This document shows, piece by piece, positions 12,201-21,893 of a DNA stretch of 64,000 nucleotides; the stretch's first letter is position 1, and every line of letters starts with the position of its first letter. A program made the translations under genes and the position numbers. The notes below the pieces were generated by a model. The model had not been told where the DNA came from. It worked only from the letters and a program-made list of their open reading frames with translations, and searched no databases. The DNA comes from Trichostrongylus colubriformis (taxonomy: Eukaryota > Nematoda > Chromadorea > Rhabditida > Trichostrongylidae): the NCBI GenBank assembly GCA_963978905.1, contig OZ022257.1, positions 13,838,664 to 13,902,663 of the forward strand, read 5' to 3'.

Positions 12201-14492
12201 GACGTCGTGGTCGTCGGGGTGGTCGTCGACGTCGTGGTCGTCGGGGTGGTCGTCAGGGTGGTCGTCGACGTCGTGGTCGTCGGGGTGGTTGTCAGGGTGG
12301 TCGTCGACGATGTGGTCGTTGGAGTGATCGTCAGGGTGGTTGTCGACGTCGTGATCGTCGGAATGGTCATCGTTGGAGATGGCGTAGTTGTAGTCGCCTC
12401 AGTCGTACTCGTGGGCGTTCTTGTCGTGACTTCCAGAAACACAGGAGGTGGCTGACGAAATAGCTGCGGAGACGGTTGAGCTTGCGGGTGTGGCTGTTCA
12501 GCTCCCGGCTGGGACGGGGAAACTTGTGTTTGGGGCTGCTCCACCTTTGATTGAAGCACTGCGTGTGTTTGGAGCAGTTCAGCCTCTAGCTGAGGTAGTG
12601 GAGGTGATGCTTGGAGAAATGGAACCTTTGGCAGTAGATCCTGCGACTCAACATTTATCGTTGGAGCCTGGGTAGGTGAGGTGATACGTGATGGGTCCGG
12701 GTTAGAGAACGGAGGAGGAACAACTCTAGACAGTCCTGTCAGCGATGACTGAGAGGAGGAATTTAGATGTGGCTGCTGAACATGCAGGAACCGTGTGATC
12801 GTTCTATCGGGTGATTGACGCCATGAACTGATGCCACGTAACGGTGGTATATCGTTGATGCTAAACTTCACACAGTTATCACTACCAACACCTTCCCGGG
12901 TGTGTGCAGTTATGATAAAAAATCGCTTGGCCGCCAACGGCGTGCTGCTCGATGGGTGCAGGTACCAGTGGTAGGGTATGGAAGCCTTCAAGCGAGGCAG
13001 TGTGGTATGGGTGGAAGTGCAGAGGTGACGCAGCCACGCTCTGCCGGGCTCCCATGGGCAATCGATTCGGCAAGTCGTGCCGATGCCGCCGCGAGTGGGA
13101 CGCCGCGAAGCGATTTTCCGTCATAACTACACACACCCCACCTTCCCACATGAACCTCCATAATCACCATCATTACCAAGCCTACCCATATGGACATATA
13201 TCAATTTTACAATAATATTGCTTCTCACGGAATCCCATCACCACCCATTCACATAATTTCGGGCGATTCATTCAATTACTGCAATATTTGGTGAATAAAG
13301 TGTTGTATCATACCTTGGACTTGGCCTGGGTCTAAGCGGTCTAGTTGCTCTATTAAACGGAAGTGGTCTTGATGTTGTCCGTGGTGGTGTTGTTCGTTGT
13401 AACGTCGTCGATAAAACGGGCCTTGGCTGTGGTGGTCGACGATCCTGGGTTCGTGGTGGTTGGACCGCCACCGTCGGACGATCTCTGGGCAATGGTCGTG
13501 TAAGCGGACGTCGAGCTACTGGACGAGGGTTACTCGTTCGAGGATTTGTTGTTCCCGGTCGAGGCAGCAGTCGAGGCGGAGATCTGACCGGTGCTGAGGC
13601 GTCAGGCGGTCGTGAAATACGTGGCGAGCCTGAAACATAAAAGAATCCCATCACCTCTGAGAATTACCGACAACTTTTTCGGTTTTTTTTTTCTTCTCAA
13701 ACTCGAAAATGAGTAATAAAGTGGTGTTACGATCGTCGTATTCACCGTCACCACCGTGGTGAACAATTACAATTTTTCGCTATCTATTCTTGGTGGAATG
13801 TACAGGTGGTGGTGGTGGTGGTGACATTCGTTTGACCATGGCCGGTTGGCAGGTGATATGTGCGAAAAGATGTTTCAGTGTGATAAGCCGAAAGTTGCCG
13901 GTGACATGCGAAGAAACGATCGCCGCCCCGCCAACAGAAAAGGTCAACATAACGAAAAACCGAAAACGTCTGATCGTCCATCACTTACCGGGTTTACACG
14001 ATCCGCAGACTAACTGGCAGTTGTCAGACATCCATTCTCGATTCGTCTGAAAGTAGCAGTTTTTTGTTTTCGGGAAGAGTTGGCATGGAGGAGAGTCCGT
14101 AGTAAGGGATATTTGCAGGACCAATATTGAAAAAAAAGAAAAATGCAAATGAAGATAGGAATGACTCTGAGTTGGAACAATAACAAGGAAACGCCCAAAC
14201 TACAGTGGCAACTTTTCTTTTTCTCCAAGTTTTCTGAATTTTTGCCAAATTAATTTGTATTTTTGAATTGCGGTGATTGAGCAGGAGTGAGAAGATTGTT
14301 TCGCGACTTTATAAGCATCCCATTGAGCTCACAGGTCATACCGCCTCTGGCAACAAAGATATAGGGTCAGGCAGCTTAATAAACTCACCCTGCACTCTCC
14401 GACCGAGGCCCAAAATCGGCACCATTCGTGATGGTCGCAACAGCCTCGCTGGCAGTGAAAACGTACGGTCACCGGATTATCATCGGCAGCAT
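173..14492 (-). CDS. ShKT-domain animal haem peroxidase (cuticle peroxidase, MLT-7/SKPO-like), partial
   Basis: Secreted haem peroxidase of the nematode ShKT-peroxidase group. In Caenorhabditis, members of this group work with a dual oxidase to cross-link cuticle tyrosines at moulting; that role is inferred here by family. Exons in coding order on the minus strand: 14492-14389, 14046-13989, 13629-13314, 12860-11994, 11784-11668, 3496-3297, 3238-3115, 3047-2935, 2862-2723, 267-173. All junctions use GT..AG and phases agree throughout, giving about 711 residues. Order: ShKT domain, Pro/Arg-rich linker, Thr-rich mucin-like linker, poly-Gln, then peroxidase with RTMDGTCNN, LLPTIYDNGLSEPVG and QFGQFISHDMAK. 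The C-terminal two-thirds of the catalytic domain (proximal His, calcium loop) lies beyond base 1. The signal-peptide exon upstream of 14492 was not found. The long low-complexity linker is unusual for the family. Identity as a peroxidase is very sure; the exact orthologue is not. Confidence 0.9.
1069..1299. repeat. family B foldback, copy 1
   Basis: About 230 bp. The ends (GGTGTGTGCAG..ATGACAGCGAATC and GATTCGCTGTCATATCTGCAC) are inverted copies; the interior is G+C-rich. The copy at 12896 is inverted relative to it. Confidence 0.65.
1945..2165 (+). repeat. tRNA-derived SINE-like element, copy 1
   Basis: Head GTGGTGCACTGACAGGCGGC with B-box-like GTGGTTCAAATCTCGC, then CCTTCCATCCCTCCAGGGGA, and tail GAACTAGAGTGCGTGGCGCA. 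The tail recurs at 24.5, 29.8, 35.9, 39.0 and 39.4 kb. Confidence 0.6.
2263..2657. mobile_element. TTAA-flanked foldback element, copy 1
   Basis: A nearly perfect inverted repeat of about 395 bp: AGGAATCGTCCACGGAAAAT at the left mirrors the right end, and a GC-rich centre carries GGGCGGGGCCTCCG in both arms. TTAA lies on both sides, the target duplication of piggyBac-like elements. It sits in a peroxidase intron. Confidence 0.82.
2723..2862 (-). CDS. peroxidase exon: distal histidine motif
   Basis: Encodes a segment ending QFGQFISHDMAK. By alignment with myeloperoxidase this holds the distal Gln and His and the calcium-ligand Asp after the His. The residue just before the His, a haem-linking Asp in mammalian enzymes, is Ser here. 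Acceptor TTTCTCAG, donor GTACCG. Confidence 0.93.
2935..3047 (-). CDS. peroxidase exon: RTMDGTCNN core
   Basis: Encodes TMDGTCNNLQNPLRGASYRP then YTRLLPTIYDNGLSEPV, the most conserved N-terminal block of the animal haem peroxidase family (usual form R.xDGxCNNLxxPxWG...R.LPPxYxDG). The acceptor is TTTTTAAG and the donor GTGGGT. Confidence 0.93.
3115..3238 (-). CDS. peroxidase exon: domain entry, cysteine motif
   Basis: Encodes DNSNRRTLDLDAVIRSNLAN then VCVPRLDESNCERNICYNAYF, the cysteine-containing lead-in before the RTMDGTCNN motif of animal peroxidases. Donor GTGAAG. The frame differs from an overlapping open frame in the preceding intron, and only this frame joins to the next exon. Confidence 0.88.
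3297..3496 (-). CDS. peroxidase exon: TTTRAP repeats into pre-peroxidase helix
   Basis: Starts after ATTTTTCAG and ends at a GTCAGC donor. It encodes a short TTTRAPP-type linker, then CQQIQQDPLVAAEEMWREKL, which leads into the peroxidase domain. Joined to the poly-Gln exon through an 8.2-kb intron, phase 2 to 1-base completion. The 58-base intron that follows (3239-3296) is close to the nematode minimum and ends in GATTGTAG. Confidence 0.8.
4425..4445 (+). other. SL1-like sequence
   Basis: ATTACCCAAGTTTGAGGTA matches SL1 and its splice donor exactly; the preceding GGTTG has one change and one missing base. No Sm-binding site follows within 80 bases, so a functional SL RNA gene is unlikely. 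It may be an old SL fragment within a repeat. Confidence 0.45.
4705..4941 (+). repeat. family H repeat, copy 1
   Basis: GCGACCGTAAAGAAAGAACG through GATAAAGACGTCAAGGC, nearly identical to 5532-5774. Diverged relatives occur at 9012 and 54254. Confidence 0.72.
5532..5774 (+). repeat. family H repeat, copy 2
   Basis: Direct repeat of copy 1 about 830 bases away. Both lie within the 8.2-kb peroxidase intron. Confidence 0.72.
7224..7488 (+). repeat. family M repeat, copy 1
   Basis: About 265 bp very similar to 49474-49736: AAAGGCACCGGAAGGGGTCC at the start and AGCGCAGTGGAGTG near the end, finishing at TGTAAGTAC. Confidence 0.75.
7489..8145. mobile_element. family N element, copy 1 (3' truncated)
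   Basis: Begins AAGGGGTGCTAAAAAAAGAAGT and follows copy 2 through the blocks at 7900-8000 (CTGTGACTTCCATGAACCGA). Similarity is lost near 8145, so the right end is missing. It abuts a family M repeat at its left edge. Confidence 0.65.
8603..8813. repeat. inverted repeat, 52-bp arms
   Basis: GGTTGGGACACACGAATCTA and onward to GCCTGTGGCCTTTG at the left is matched almost exactly in inverse at 8762-8813. The spacer is about 105 bases. Confidence 0.75.
9012..9345 (+). repeat. family H repeat, copy 3
   Basis: Shares TAGAGAAAGAA, CATCACTGG and a hairpin GGGGTCGTGATAAGACCCC with the copy at 54254. Extends to the TACGCCACCAGTCTGG block. Confidence 0.6.
9346..11667. other. peroxidase intron sequence, otherwise unassigned
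   Basis: Apart from the family C copy at 9937 and a short direct repeat (AAAGGACCTTAAAAGAAGCC twice near 9732-9782), I see nothing recognisable. Confidence 0.4.
9937..10119. repeat. family C foldback, copy 1
   Basis: About 185 bp of high G+C. The left end GGCCGCGTTCACACTTTGCG and right end (GTATGTATGCGGCCTA) are imperfect inverted copies. Shared with 36371, 40009 and 47280. Confidence 0.7.
11668..11784 (-). CDS. peroxidase exon: poly-Gln cassette
   Basis: A 117-base exon after a GATTTTAG acceptor, ending at GTCAGT. It encodes ERALLRRPPPPQRATSPLLD followed by ARRFFNR and a run of nine or ten Gln. Both ends are phase 2, so it can be included or skipped without shifting the frame. An alternative TTTTCAG acceptor 30 or so bases upstream is a good splice site but breaks phase. 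Confidence 0.55.
11994..12860 (-). CDS. peroxidase exon: Gln/Pro-rich then Thr-rich mucin-like repeats
   Basis: An 867-base exon with acceptor TTTAG and donor GTAAGT, phase 2 on both sides. The first 140 or so residues are Gln/Pro/Ser-rich. Then come about 110 residues of near-pure Thr with spaced Pro, Ser and Leu (units like TTTPTTTTSTTTLTTT), encoded by a minisatellite of ACGACGACC-type triplets at about 12105-12360. Such Thr/Pro arrays are typical O-glycosylation substrates. The exon ends with a non-repetitive tail (NDLLGPQLVPNPVDFATM...). Apparent long open frames on the plus strand here are by-products of the same repeat. A foldback repeat begins just upstream at 12896, so the exon start rests on the phase match. 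Confidence 0.7.
12105..12360 (-). repeat. coding minisatellite (ACGACGACC type)
   Basis: Near-perfect tandem units on the minus strand encode TTTPTTTTSTTT. Units of 27 and 39 bases alternate. It lies wholly inside the Thr-rich peroxidase exon. Confidence 0.85.
12896..13134. repeat. family B foldback, copy 2
   Basis: Ends GGGTGTGTGCAGTTATGA and TCATAACTACACACACCCC are inverted. It lies in the intron just upstream of the Thr-rich peroxidase exon, and its open frames are not genes. Confidence 0.65.
13314..13629 (-). CDS. peroxidase exon: Pro/Arg-rich linker
   Basis: Follows a TTTCAG acceptor and ends at GTATGA. The 105 codons are dominated by Pro, Arg and Thr (for example RPVARRPLTRPLPRDRP and RPLRPRPSPR), with no predicted fold. 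Phase matches both neighbours (GGC at the 5' junction, AGC at the 3' junction). It is a basic, probably disordered spacer between the ShKT and mucin-like segments. Confidence 0.75.
13989..14046 (-). CDS. peroxidase exon: ShKT domain, second half
   Basis: Flanked by a TTTCAG acceptor and a GTAAGT donor. It encodes TNREWMSDNCQLVCGSCKPG, completing the ShKT domain with the hallmark N..WM..NC...C..C. It joins the upstream exon in phase 0 and leaves one base, which the next exon completes as Gly. Confidence 0.88.
14389..14492 (-). CDS. peroxidase exon: ShKT domain, first half
   Basis: Starts after a TTTAG acceptor and ends at a GTGAGT donor. It encodes DAADDNPVTVRFHC then CCDHHEWCRFWASVGECR, the first half of an ShKT (SXC) six-cysteine domain with the typical WA..GEC core. 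The first codon is completed by a G from an upstream exon that I could not identify, so the start codon and secretion signal are missing from this annotation. Confidence 0.85.
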
Positions 14493-17400
14493 CTAAATTC
14501 GTTAATTTTTTTGCTCACGAAAAAAACTGAGCGAAATCGTAAAAAAAAACAGAAAAAACTTCTTCTTCCTTTGATTTCACATCAATTAATCAGCTTGGTA
14601 GATACGCTAAGTACAACATTGCTGGCTAAAGATGTGTATTATCCAACTGATTCGCTTTGAACCTTACTGTGGCCATTTTTAAAACTCATTTCAAGTTCAA
14701 ATTTTAAATTTTGATTGTTTTGAGAATTGCTTAAAGGCTGCTGTTACATAACCCATAGCCCAGTTTGTATGGAATTTAATCATGCAGTTTTCGAGAGTGG
14801 TGCGTGATTTTAAAATCCTGATGATGCACATGTTGAAAATAAAGGTGATTCAAGGCAGTCTACCGTCGGTACCTACCACTGAGATCACTCCCAGCAGGAA
14901 CCTTTGCATCACCCAAATCTGGTCCAATGTGGTACAGCTCCAGCTCCCGAAGCTATCTTATTCTAGCCTGAGAGAACTCTAAACCAAACACATCTCACCT
15001 GACTAGCTCATTTCCAATTTCCTCTGAGGTTTCGCGTGAATCACCTTATTATTTGAACTATTATTTTTATATATATTTATTGTAAACTTCTAGTGTTCCT
15101 ATCCATGAATTTTTCTTTTTGAAAAGGAAACGGAAGGTCTCCACTTTGACCGCACTTTTCACTATACTGAAATACATTAGCGGTAATGAAAAATTGTAAA
15201 ATGGTCTTATTAATGAACGAAAACGTCTACATTTCAAGACTTTTTTATGAATTGCGGTAAAGAAAAACTATTTTGGTGTAATCGATATGGCCACAGCACC
15301 AGCTGGAAGCTAATTTAGATTCATTTAACTTTCCTGTGGTCTGATTTTTGGCTATTTGTCTGAGAACTGTTTTTCTCGACCACATTCCCACTCCTTGTCC
15401 TTCGCCGTTATCATTTGCATATCGTGAAAGCGATGCTTAATGTGTTAAGAGTGCGCGCAACCTTTTCAACCCTTTCAAGGCCATTGTGCATGCCCTTTCC
15501 GTTAGCGCGATGTATTGGACCAGAACCCATTGTGATTGGCTAAAGGCGCCCTCATGACTTATTACTGGAGGAGCATCATTCCAGTTCTTAGTTCTCGTGA
15601 TCCATATCGCTAGCGATTATGGCCAATAGGCGAGACACGCGGATTCGTTCCCTATAAGCTAATTAGGCCATATACGCGAAGGTGTTCCTACGAATAAACG
15701 GGTAGTTCGTCACAGCATGTAACCTCGGGAATTTGATTTCATCGAATCTGATCTTAATCGTTGCCGGATACAGTTGAATCGTTTACTGCTAAAGGACCTT
15801 CACAGGAACACGGTCGAAACATTTCCTTACCTAACCCTCTCTTTCGATATGACGGGGACGCGGGAACGATTAAGTTTTACGCAAAGTTAGATATAGAGAT
15901 CGACCACCCCTCGTTGATCAGGTACCTTCGTATCGCGGCTCCTTGGCGGGATTTTTTTGGCGGGATATCATGGCATAAGTAGTCACGTGAGTGGGCGTAA
16001 GGATCACTTTCCGGGTTGTGCAATGGAGTCGCCTATTGTATCCTGTCAACAACTTCAGTGCTGCCACGATATTCATCTAAGTGCTTCCGCTTTGACTGTC
16101 CATCTTCAACGAAATCCCGGAACACACCACACCTTGCTCTTAGCAGGATTCTCCGGGAGTCGAGGATTCCCCGATAAGGCGGCCATGTTCGACGGGCGGA
16201 GGAAAGGTCGTAATTATATAGAGGTCAGCAGTGATGCAACTATACAATCTTGCGGTGCTGTAGAGGTTCAAAAAACTTGGGGTCGTGTCTGAAGCGGCCA
16301 TTTTCCTCGACACTTAGAAGTGCTCTGCCTACTAGTCCGTGTTTTCCATTGGATATGGACCACTTTAGTCAGTTTCTAAGGATTTTCTCGTCGACTAATA
16401 GGCAAAGCAGGCTGCTCAAGTCATTTTGGTGAATAAGCCTTTCACGCCATGAATTTCGAAAAATGCTAAAATACTTGTCGACATCAAGCTATCATTTTCG
16501 TTTTTGTGGGAAGAAAAGATTCGGAGACCAACAGAAGATCAAGTGAAATACCTGATGAGTGTGGGAAGAGCACGAAAAGAAGCAGAGGCAAAACGGGGTA
16601 CATGTACATTCTGGACTGGAAGAAGGCCTTGCGACGAGAATGGTTCTGCAATACTAAGGATGAAAACGTCACGAACAAGACTCGGACACAATACAACAAG
16701 TAGTCGGAGATGTAAAGATTCGACTGAGATTGGGACTGTCACACGGAAATGGCGAAGGCGGAGCGGCGTGGCGTTAAAGTTTTAGGACCGCTTCGTTACA
16801 AGCGCTTTGCTAAACGGTATTGGCAGTGGCAGTAGAAGGATCTTCAAGAAAAAATCCACAGTTTCAAAATGAGAAATAATCACATCAAATCGTCAACCAA
16901 ACTCAATCAAAAAGTTGAAAGTGAAGAGATTGCCGGTGACTTCAAGTCGATTAGTGCTAAAATGAAAAAGGATTTTCTTCGGCGAATTGAAGGCCTCTTT
17001 TTTCCGGTATACTCCAACGGCATACAGTATTTACATGGGAAAGAGGCTATTACCTTTTTCATTCATGATATTCCTTTTCCTACTATTGTCAAAGTTTTCA
17101 AAACCAGTTGGATAGGGACCAGAAATGCAGCTGTGGATGAGAGTGGCTTTTTAATGCACCGCAGACCCAAATGAGAATCATAGAAAGTGAAGGAGGCGCC
17201 AAAAATAGTTGAAAATTTTCAAGACATGCCACTAATTTCTATAAACAAACGGTCTTATTTACGATGTTTGCTTCTGATAGACTGTCAGTCATGGAATTTT
17301 GAGAACAGTTTCATTGTCCTGTGATAATTATTATACCAATTGAATTCCTCACTTATTTCTTTTCGGGAAAAAAAGTCTTTCACAACAATAAAAACATGAA

Positions 17401-19216
17401 ATAGGGTCTGTGATCAACTGGTAACATAAGATATCAGTGATCATCACTGCGAGTGACAACGGGACAAGTTATAGTTCCAATAAAAACCATTGGAACGATC
17501 TGATAAATGATCTGGCGTATGGGTGGATGCAGTGGAATAAGAAAGGCGTTTGTGTACAAGAATAATCCAAATCAAAACTATCGATCTCTGGGTGTTCCGT
17601 AAGCAGCTCTCGAGGAGAGGTGAGTGAAAAGAGGCTATGGTGGCGACGCCACAAGCGCCACGTTCCCCCTCCTCCGAACATCGTCGTTCACACGTCGACA
17701 CGGCGACAGAAGACCCTTAAAATCTCGTTCAACGAGGGCAACTCATTCACTCACCAGTAGCGCTTTGAATATTGAAATAAATTTCAATCAATAATCTCTT
17801 CCGTTCACGGGATAATAAATATGGTTGTGACCTACGTGAAGAGACCGTAACCAAGTTTTACGAGGACAATTTCATCTTGAAAGGATCGTAACAACATCTC
17901 ATAAAATGATTGACGAGACAGGAAAGCTGTGAAGACAGCAGTTGTAGAACGTGAGCGAGAAACTAGTTGAAGTGAAAGGATTCAGAACCTCAGTCAGCTA
18001 AGGTCGTTATGAAAGTGACGAAAGCTTAAGCGGTCTGTGAAATGTGTGTGACTAACGGGAAAGTGGTGGTGGTGCGAGGGAAGTGTACGTTCATGTACAA
18101 GCCAAGGACAGGCTCGACTGGTGGTGGTAGACCCCCCGACACCGTTCACACCCGAAATGTGGCTGTGGCAAAGTCGCCACAGCCACGTTGCGCGCCGTCA
18201 TAGTAGAAACATAAGCGGCGGCGGAATCAAGGGCGAGCACGTCACTCCTCCCGTTACCCATAACGCACAAGACAATGTGGGGGTGTGTGTGTGTGTAGAA
18301 GTAGAAATCCGCCGCCCAACACATCAGGCGATGGAGCGATGCGGAGAACAAGTGAAGAAGACAATCAGCGCTCCACCCCGTGCTGATGTAATGTCCGATT
18401 GTCAATCTGTAGCCTGTAGTTTAACTATAAATCGTTATGACCGGAATTTCGATCGACAGCAATGCGCCACGTTTGGGGGAAAGCAGAGCTGGGAAATGAC
18501 GCGCGATTTACAGCTTTTCGAGCTTTTCTAATGAAACGTTTTGTGTAAGGGAGCCCTGAGAAAAATCCCCAGCTCTGCTCCTTTGTTTCTCGGGGCGCGG
18601 TGGCTTCTAGAGACATAGTAGACAACCGAATTGTTGTTATTCGGTATCGGTACACCAACAGAAAAGTTTTCAAAGCTGGATCCATTGACATCAAGAGACC
18701 TCATGGTACTTTACGATCGTCAGCGAATCTATATTGACACTTCCGAGTTTCCTTCAAATCTTCTACTTCTAGCCAGTCGCTGTCGGCTTTTTTATGGAAA
18801 AGTTTTTAACTAGGGAATCAGAAAGCTCAAAATTTCTTGAATAAAGGAGAGGGCAGCCTATTTCTGCAATGATAATGGAGGGGAAAGGGTAGGGCCAGGT
18901 TTGGTGTCTAGGAAAATTTTCGCGAAATACGACCCCCGTTTGCGGTCGACGCTTCCAAACTAACCTAATTCTGTATTCAAGCCGTCTATCTTAAAAGTTC
19001 ACCGGTTGGTAACCACAGCATTATTTTTTTTAAATTGGCTCGGCCGAAAGCCCTCAAGGCTAAAAGTGCCTCGAAAAAGATGAGGGGTCGTTCAGTAGGT
19101 GGATAATACCAAATAGGATTGTCCACACTTTTCAATGCAAAATGTGACCTACTCAAGGATTTTTCGATCCATGCATGAGCCGTGTGGTAGTGGAAAGCAC
19201 GCTGGAATGATTTCAG
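14493..19216. other. upstream of the peroxidase exons: no gene assigned
   Basis: Presumably contains the missing 5' exon(s) and promoter of the peroxidase gene. I looked for a signal-peptide exon ending in phase 1 before a GT and found none convincing; a weak possibility ends at about 18257. Several protein-like frames at 16.5-17.2 kb (plus strand) lack splice context or recognisable motifs. Confidence 0.4.
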
Positions 19217-19349
19217 CGTGAAATTCCTTTTTTGTGCTTGCGGTACTTCAATCCACAGTACCACGGAATGCATTTCCACGAGTGTGAATCCACAGAAGGC
19301 CCTCGAACGCGCTTTCCAGGGAGCAAAAGGACAGATTCGATCTGAACAA
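19217..19349 (+). CDS. candidate exon, unrecognised product
   Basis: A good acceptor (GGAATGATTTCAG) and a GTAAGC donor bound a 44-codon frame, VKFLFCACGTSIHSTTECIS then TSVNPQKALERAFQGAKGQI RSEQ. The pattern loosely recalls the end of a PTB-type fold but this is not secure. An antisense open frame also spans it. Confidence 0.3.
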
Positions 19350-19742
19350 GTAAGCAGCGCTAGGGAATGTTGTTTCCTGTTCATTTCATGCCCGTCAATT
19401 ATAAAGTTCGTTGAACTCACAACTTTGTCTTAAGAGTCATTGTGAGGGACTTCTTTTCACTCATTTTTTCGTTAAATTTTTTCGTTATCGAAGTTTATGT
19501 CGTTAGTTGAGGGGGAAATGAAGCGTGTTTCATCATCGAAAGCTTTCAAGTGCTCCTCATCTCGTCACCCTCTTCACACACTCTTTTTGATGTTCGATTC
19601 CTGCGCTAACGAGCGTTGAGGTTAGCGCGCGTGATCCTTTGAGGGCACGTTTCGCAATATGCACTCATCGTTGGAGTCAGTTGAAAATAAAATGTTGTAA
19701 TCCTTTTTGGTACTGACTTTTGAACAATGAAGTAATATTTAA

Positions 19743-20174
19743 AGGAATCGTCCATGGAAAAATGAGTTTTTATGTTATCCATATATTCATGTTGTATTTT
19801 CCTAATGTGGGCCACAAGCGAAGTTTCACGCAAAATGATGTGAATCCGGCTAAGATACAGCACCACAAAGTCTCGGTCGGGTGGGCGGGGCCTCCGAGTA
19901 AGTGCCTGGTCCGTCGTCCGCCGCGGTCGGAGACGCATTGTAGGAACAGAAAGTTACATAACAGTCCCCCTCTCCGTTCCCAACCGCGGCGGACGGCGGG
20001 ACGTGGTTTTTACACCGAGGCCCCGCCCACCCGACCGAGACTCTGGGACGCTGTATCACAGCCGAATTCTCACCTTTCCGCGTCAAACATTGCATGCGGT
20101 CCTTATTAGGCAAATACAAATAGAACATAAATTTGAGGGTAACAAGGAAACTTATTTTTCCGTGGACAATTTCT
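19743..20174. mobile_element. TTAA foldback element, copy 2
   Basis: Same organisation and core as the copy at 2263, more diverged. TTAA is intact at the left, TTGA at the right. Confidence 0.75.
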
Positions 20175-21295
20175 TTGAAGAGAAGTCTTTTAGGGGGTCT
20201 TGTATTATAATAAAGAGCTAGTTTGGCCAAATTGAGAAGACGAAAAAAGTTAATAGCTATTGGAAAAAGTAATGTTTTATATTAGTCTGTGCTTTTTAGG
20301 CAGACTTAACTGTGATATGTCTGCCCATATTGTAGCTCAACCTTGAAGGAAAAAATCTCAAGCACCCAGTTCGCTGCAGGAGATTCGTCTAATGTTTGTT
20401 CACCATCATCCAAAAACGTGGGAGCCTTCCTGAAAGTAACGTTCGCAGTGGCTGTTCCTGTTCAACCAACAAATACATTTTTTTCTCCAAATTGACGATG
20501 ACCTTGGGGCTCCTTTTTTTGGTATGGAAAGCAATATTGGCTAGTACCGTAGCTAACAGTTCTCTTCCAATGTCGTTATGTCATGTGACACAAGTGTGTC
20601 GTAAAGTCTCCTTAAGAGAACAACGATACAGAGCTTAAGGTGTTTGAATTATGCAAAACGGGCAAAAAATAAACAGGTATTGGATTGGACAAAAAAATCC
20701 TCTCTGTTCAGCACGATGACTATTTTCCTGGTGCTTGTTCAGTAATATCTTTCGCGTTTCTCGAATCATTCCTTCATGGACCTAAGAAGGGCTTCCTTCC
20801 CCTTTCTAGTACTAGGTGAAAATACAGTTCATAGTGATGCCCCTCCCCCTCTCACATTGCGATAGAACCTTTTAGCCATTATTTGAGACCACAAAAAACC
20901 ACGACTTTTGGCTGCTGGCACTACAGCCTCAAAACTTATACACAAATCTTCAGAATTAACTCGGAATATGACGATTAAATTTGGAAGGGATTTTTCCAAT
21001 CCATGGATACAAGAAGATTAGCTTTGCAAGTACGTCTGGAAAGACAAAGGCTAGAAATGATGCATTCTTTGGTGCTTTTCGATGGTTTATCGTGAACGTT
21101 GTCCGCTACAAATTTTGCGAACCCCTTCATTACATAGGATTTTAACCCTTTCATGAAAACTGACCATAGCTTCTTCGACGAACAGGAAAGGTCCGATCAT
21201 TTTGTGCCAATGACGCCAACCGTCACATGAAAGATGAGTTATCCAGAAATAGTACCAAATCAGGTGCAGAAGATCTGCCTCCAGGGCAATCCCAG

Positions 21296-21633
21296 GTGTC
21301 GAGGAAAATAGCCGTTTTAGTACGACCCCCCTCTACGACGACCAAACACGAACCCCCTTCTTTGACCTCTACAATACCACTAACTGCTGCCGGATTGCAT
21401 AGTTGCAATGTGATTTATTGCTATATGTCCTTTCCTGAGGCAAAAATACATTTATTTTACATTTTGTCACACGGATTTGCGGTGCCCTTTGCTTCCCATC
21501 TGCTTATTGAAAGTTGAGATTTCAGTGCTAATCACTGATCCTTGGTACGACCCCCTTACCCTCCTCCCCGGTCACATACACCCCCCCCCCCTGTCGAGGA
21601 ATCCTCGACTGTCGGTGTATCCTGTCTGCCTCA
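21296..21633 (+). repeat. family E repeat (GTCGAGGA ends, C-run interior)
   Basis: Shares with 45.8-46.5 kb and, inverted, with 30.9 kb the blocks TACGACCCCCC, TTTCCTGAGGCAAAAATA, CATTTTGTCACACGGATTTG and TGTCGAGGAATCCTCGACTG. Confidence 0.65.
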
Positions 21634-21893
21634 TTCCTTGCTACTCCTGGCCATTTCCAAGACAGACCATCATCATTTTGGCACCTTGACGCGATTCTTA
21701 GTGCAGCAGAGATCATTTTAAGAGGGAAAAGAGTGTCAAAATCGCCTTTCAACGATTTGTGGTGTTTTATGAAACAAAGTTCCGAGTGAAAAGATTAGAT
21801 TTGTTCAATGGTTGTTGCCAAAAGTAAGCTGAATCCAATGGTTCGTGTCGAGACTCAACAATTCTGTTTCGGAAAAGTTATGATCTTCCAAAG

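Noticed and set aside
11941..12463. Long plus-strand open frames rich in Val, Trp/Ser or Arg/Gly
   Set aside because: They are complements of the Thr-encoding triplet repeat on the minus strand; period-3 repeats keep all frames open.
18986..19420. 144-codon minus-strand frame
   Set aside because: No recognisable motif, no splice context, and it is antisense to a better splice-bounded plus-strand exon.
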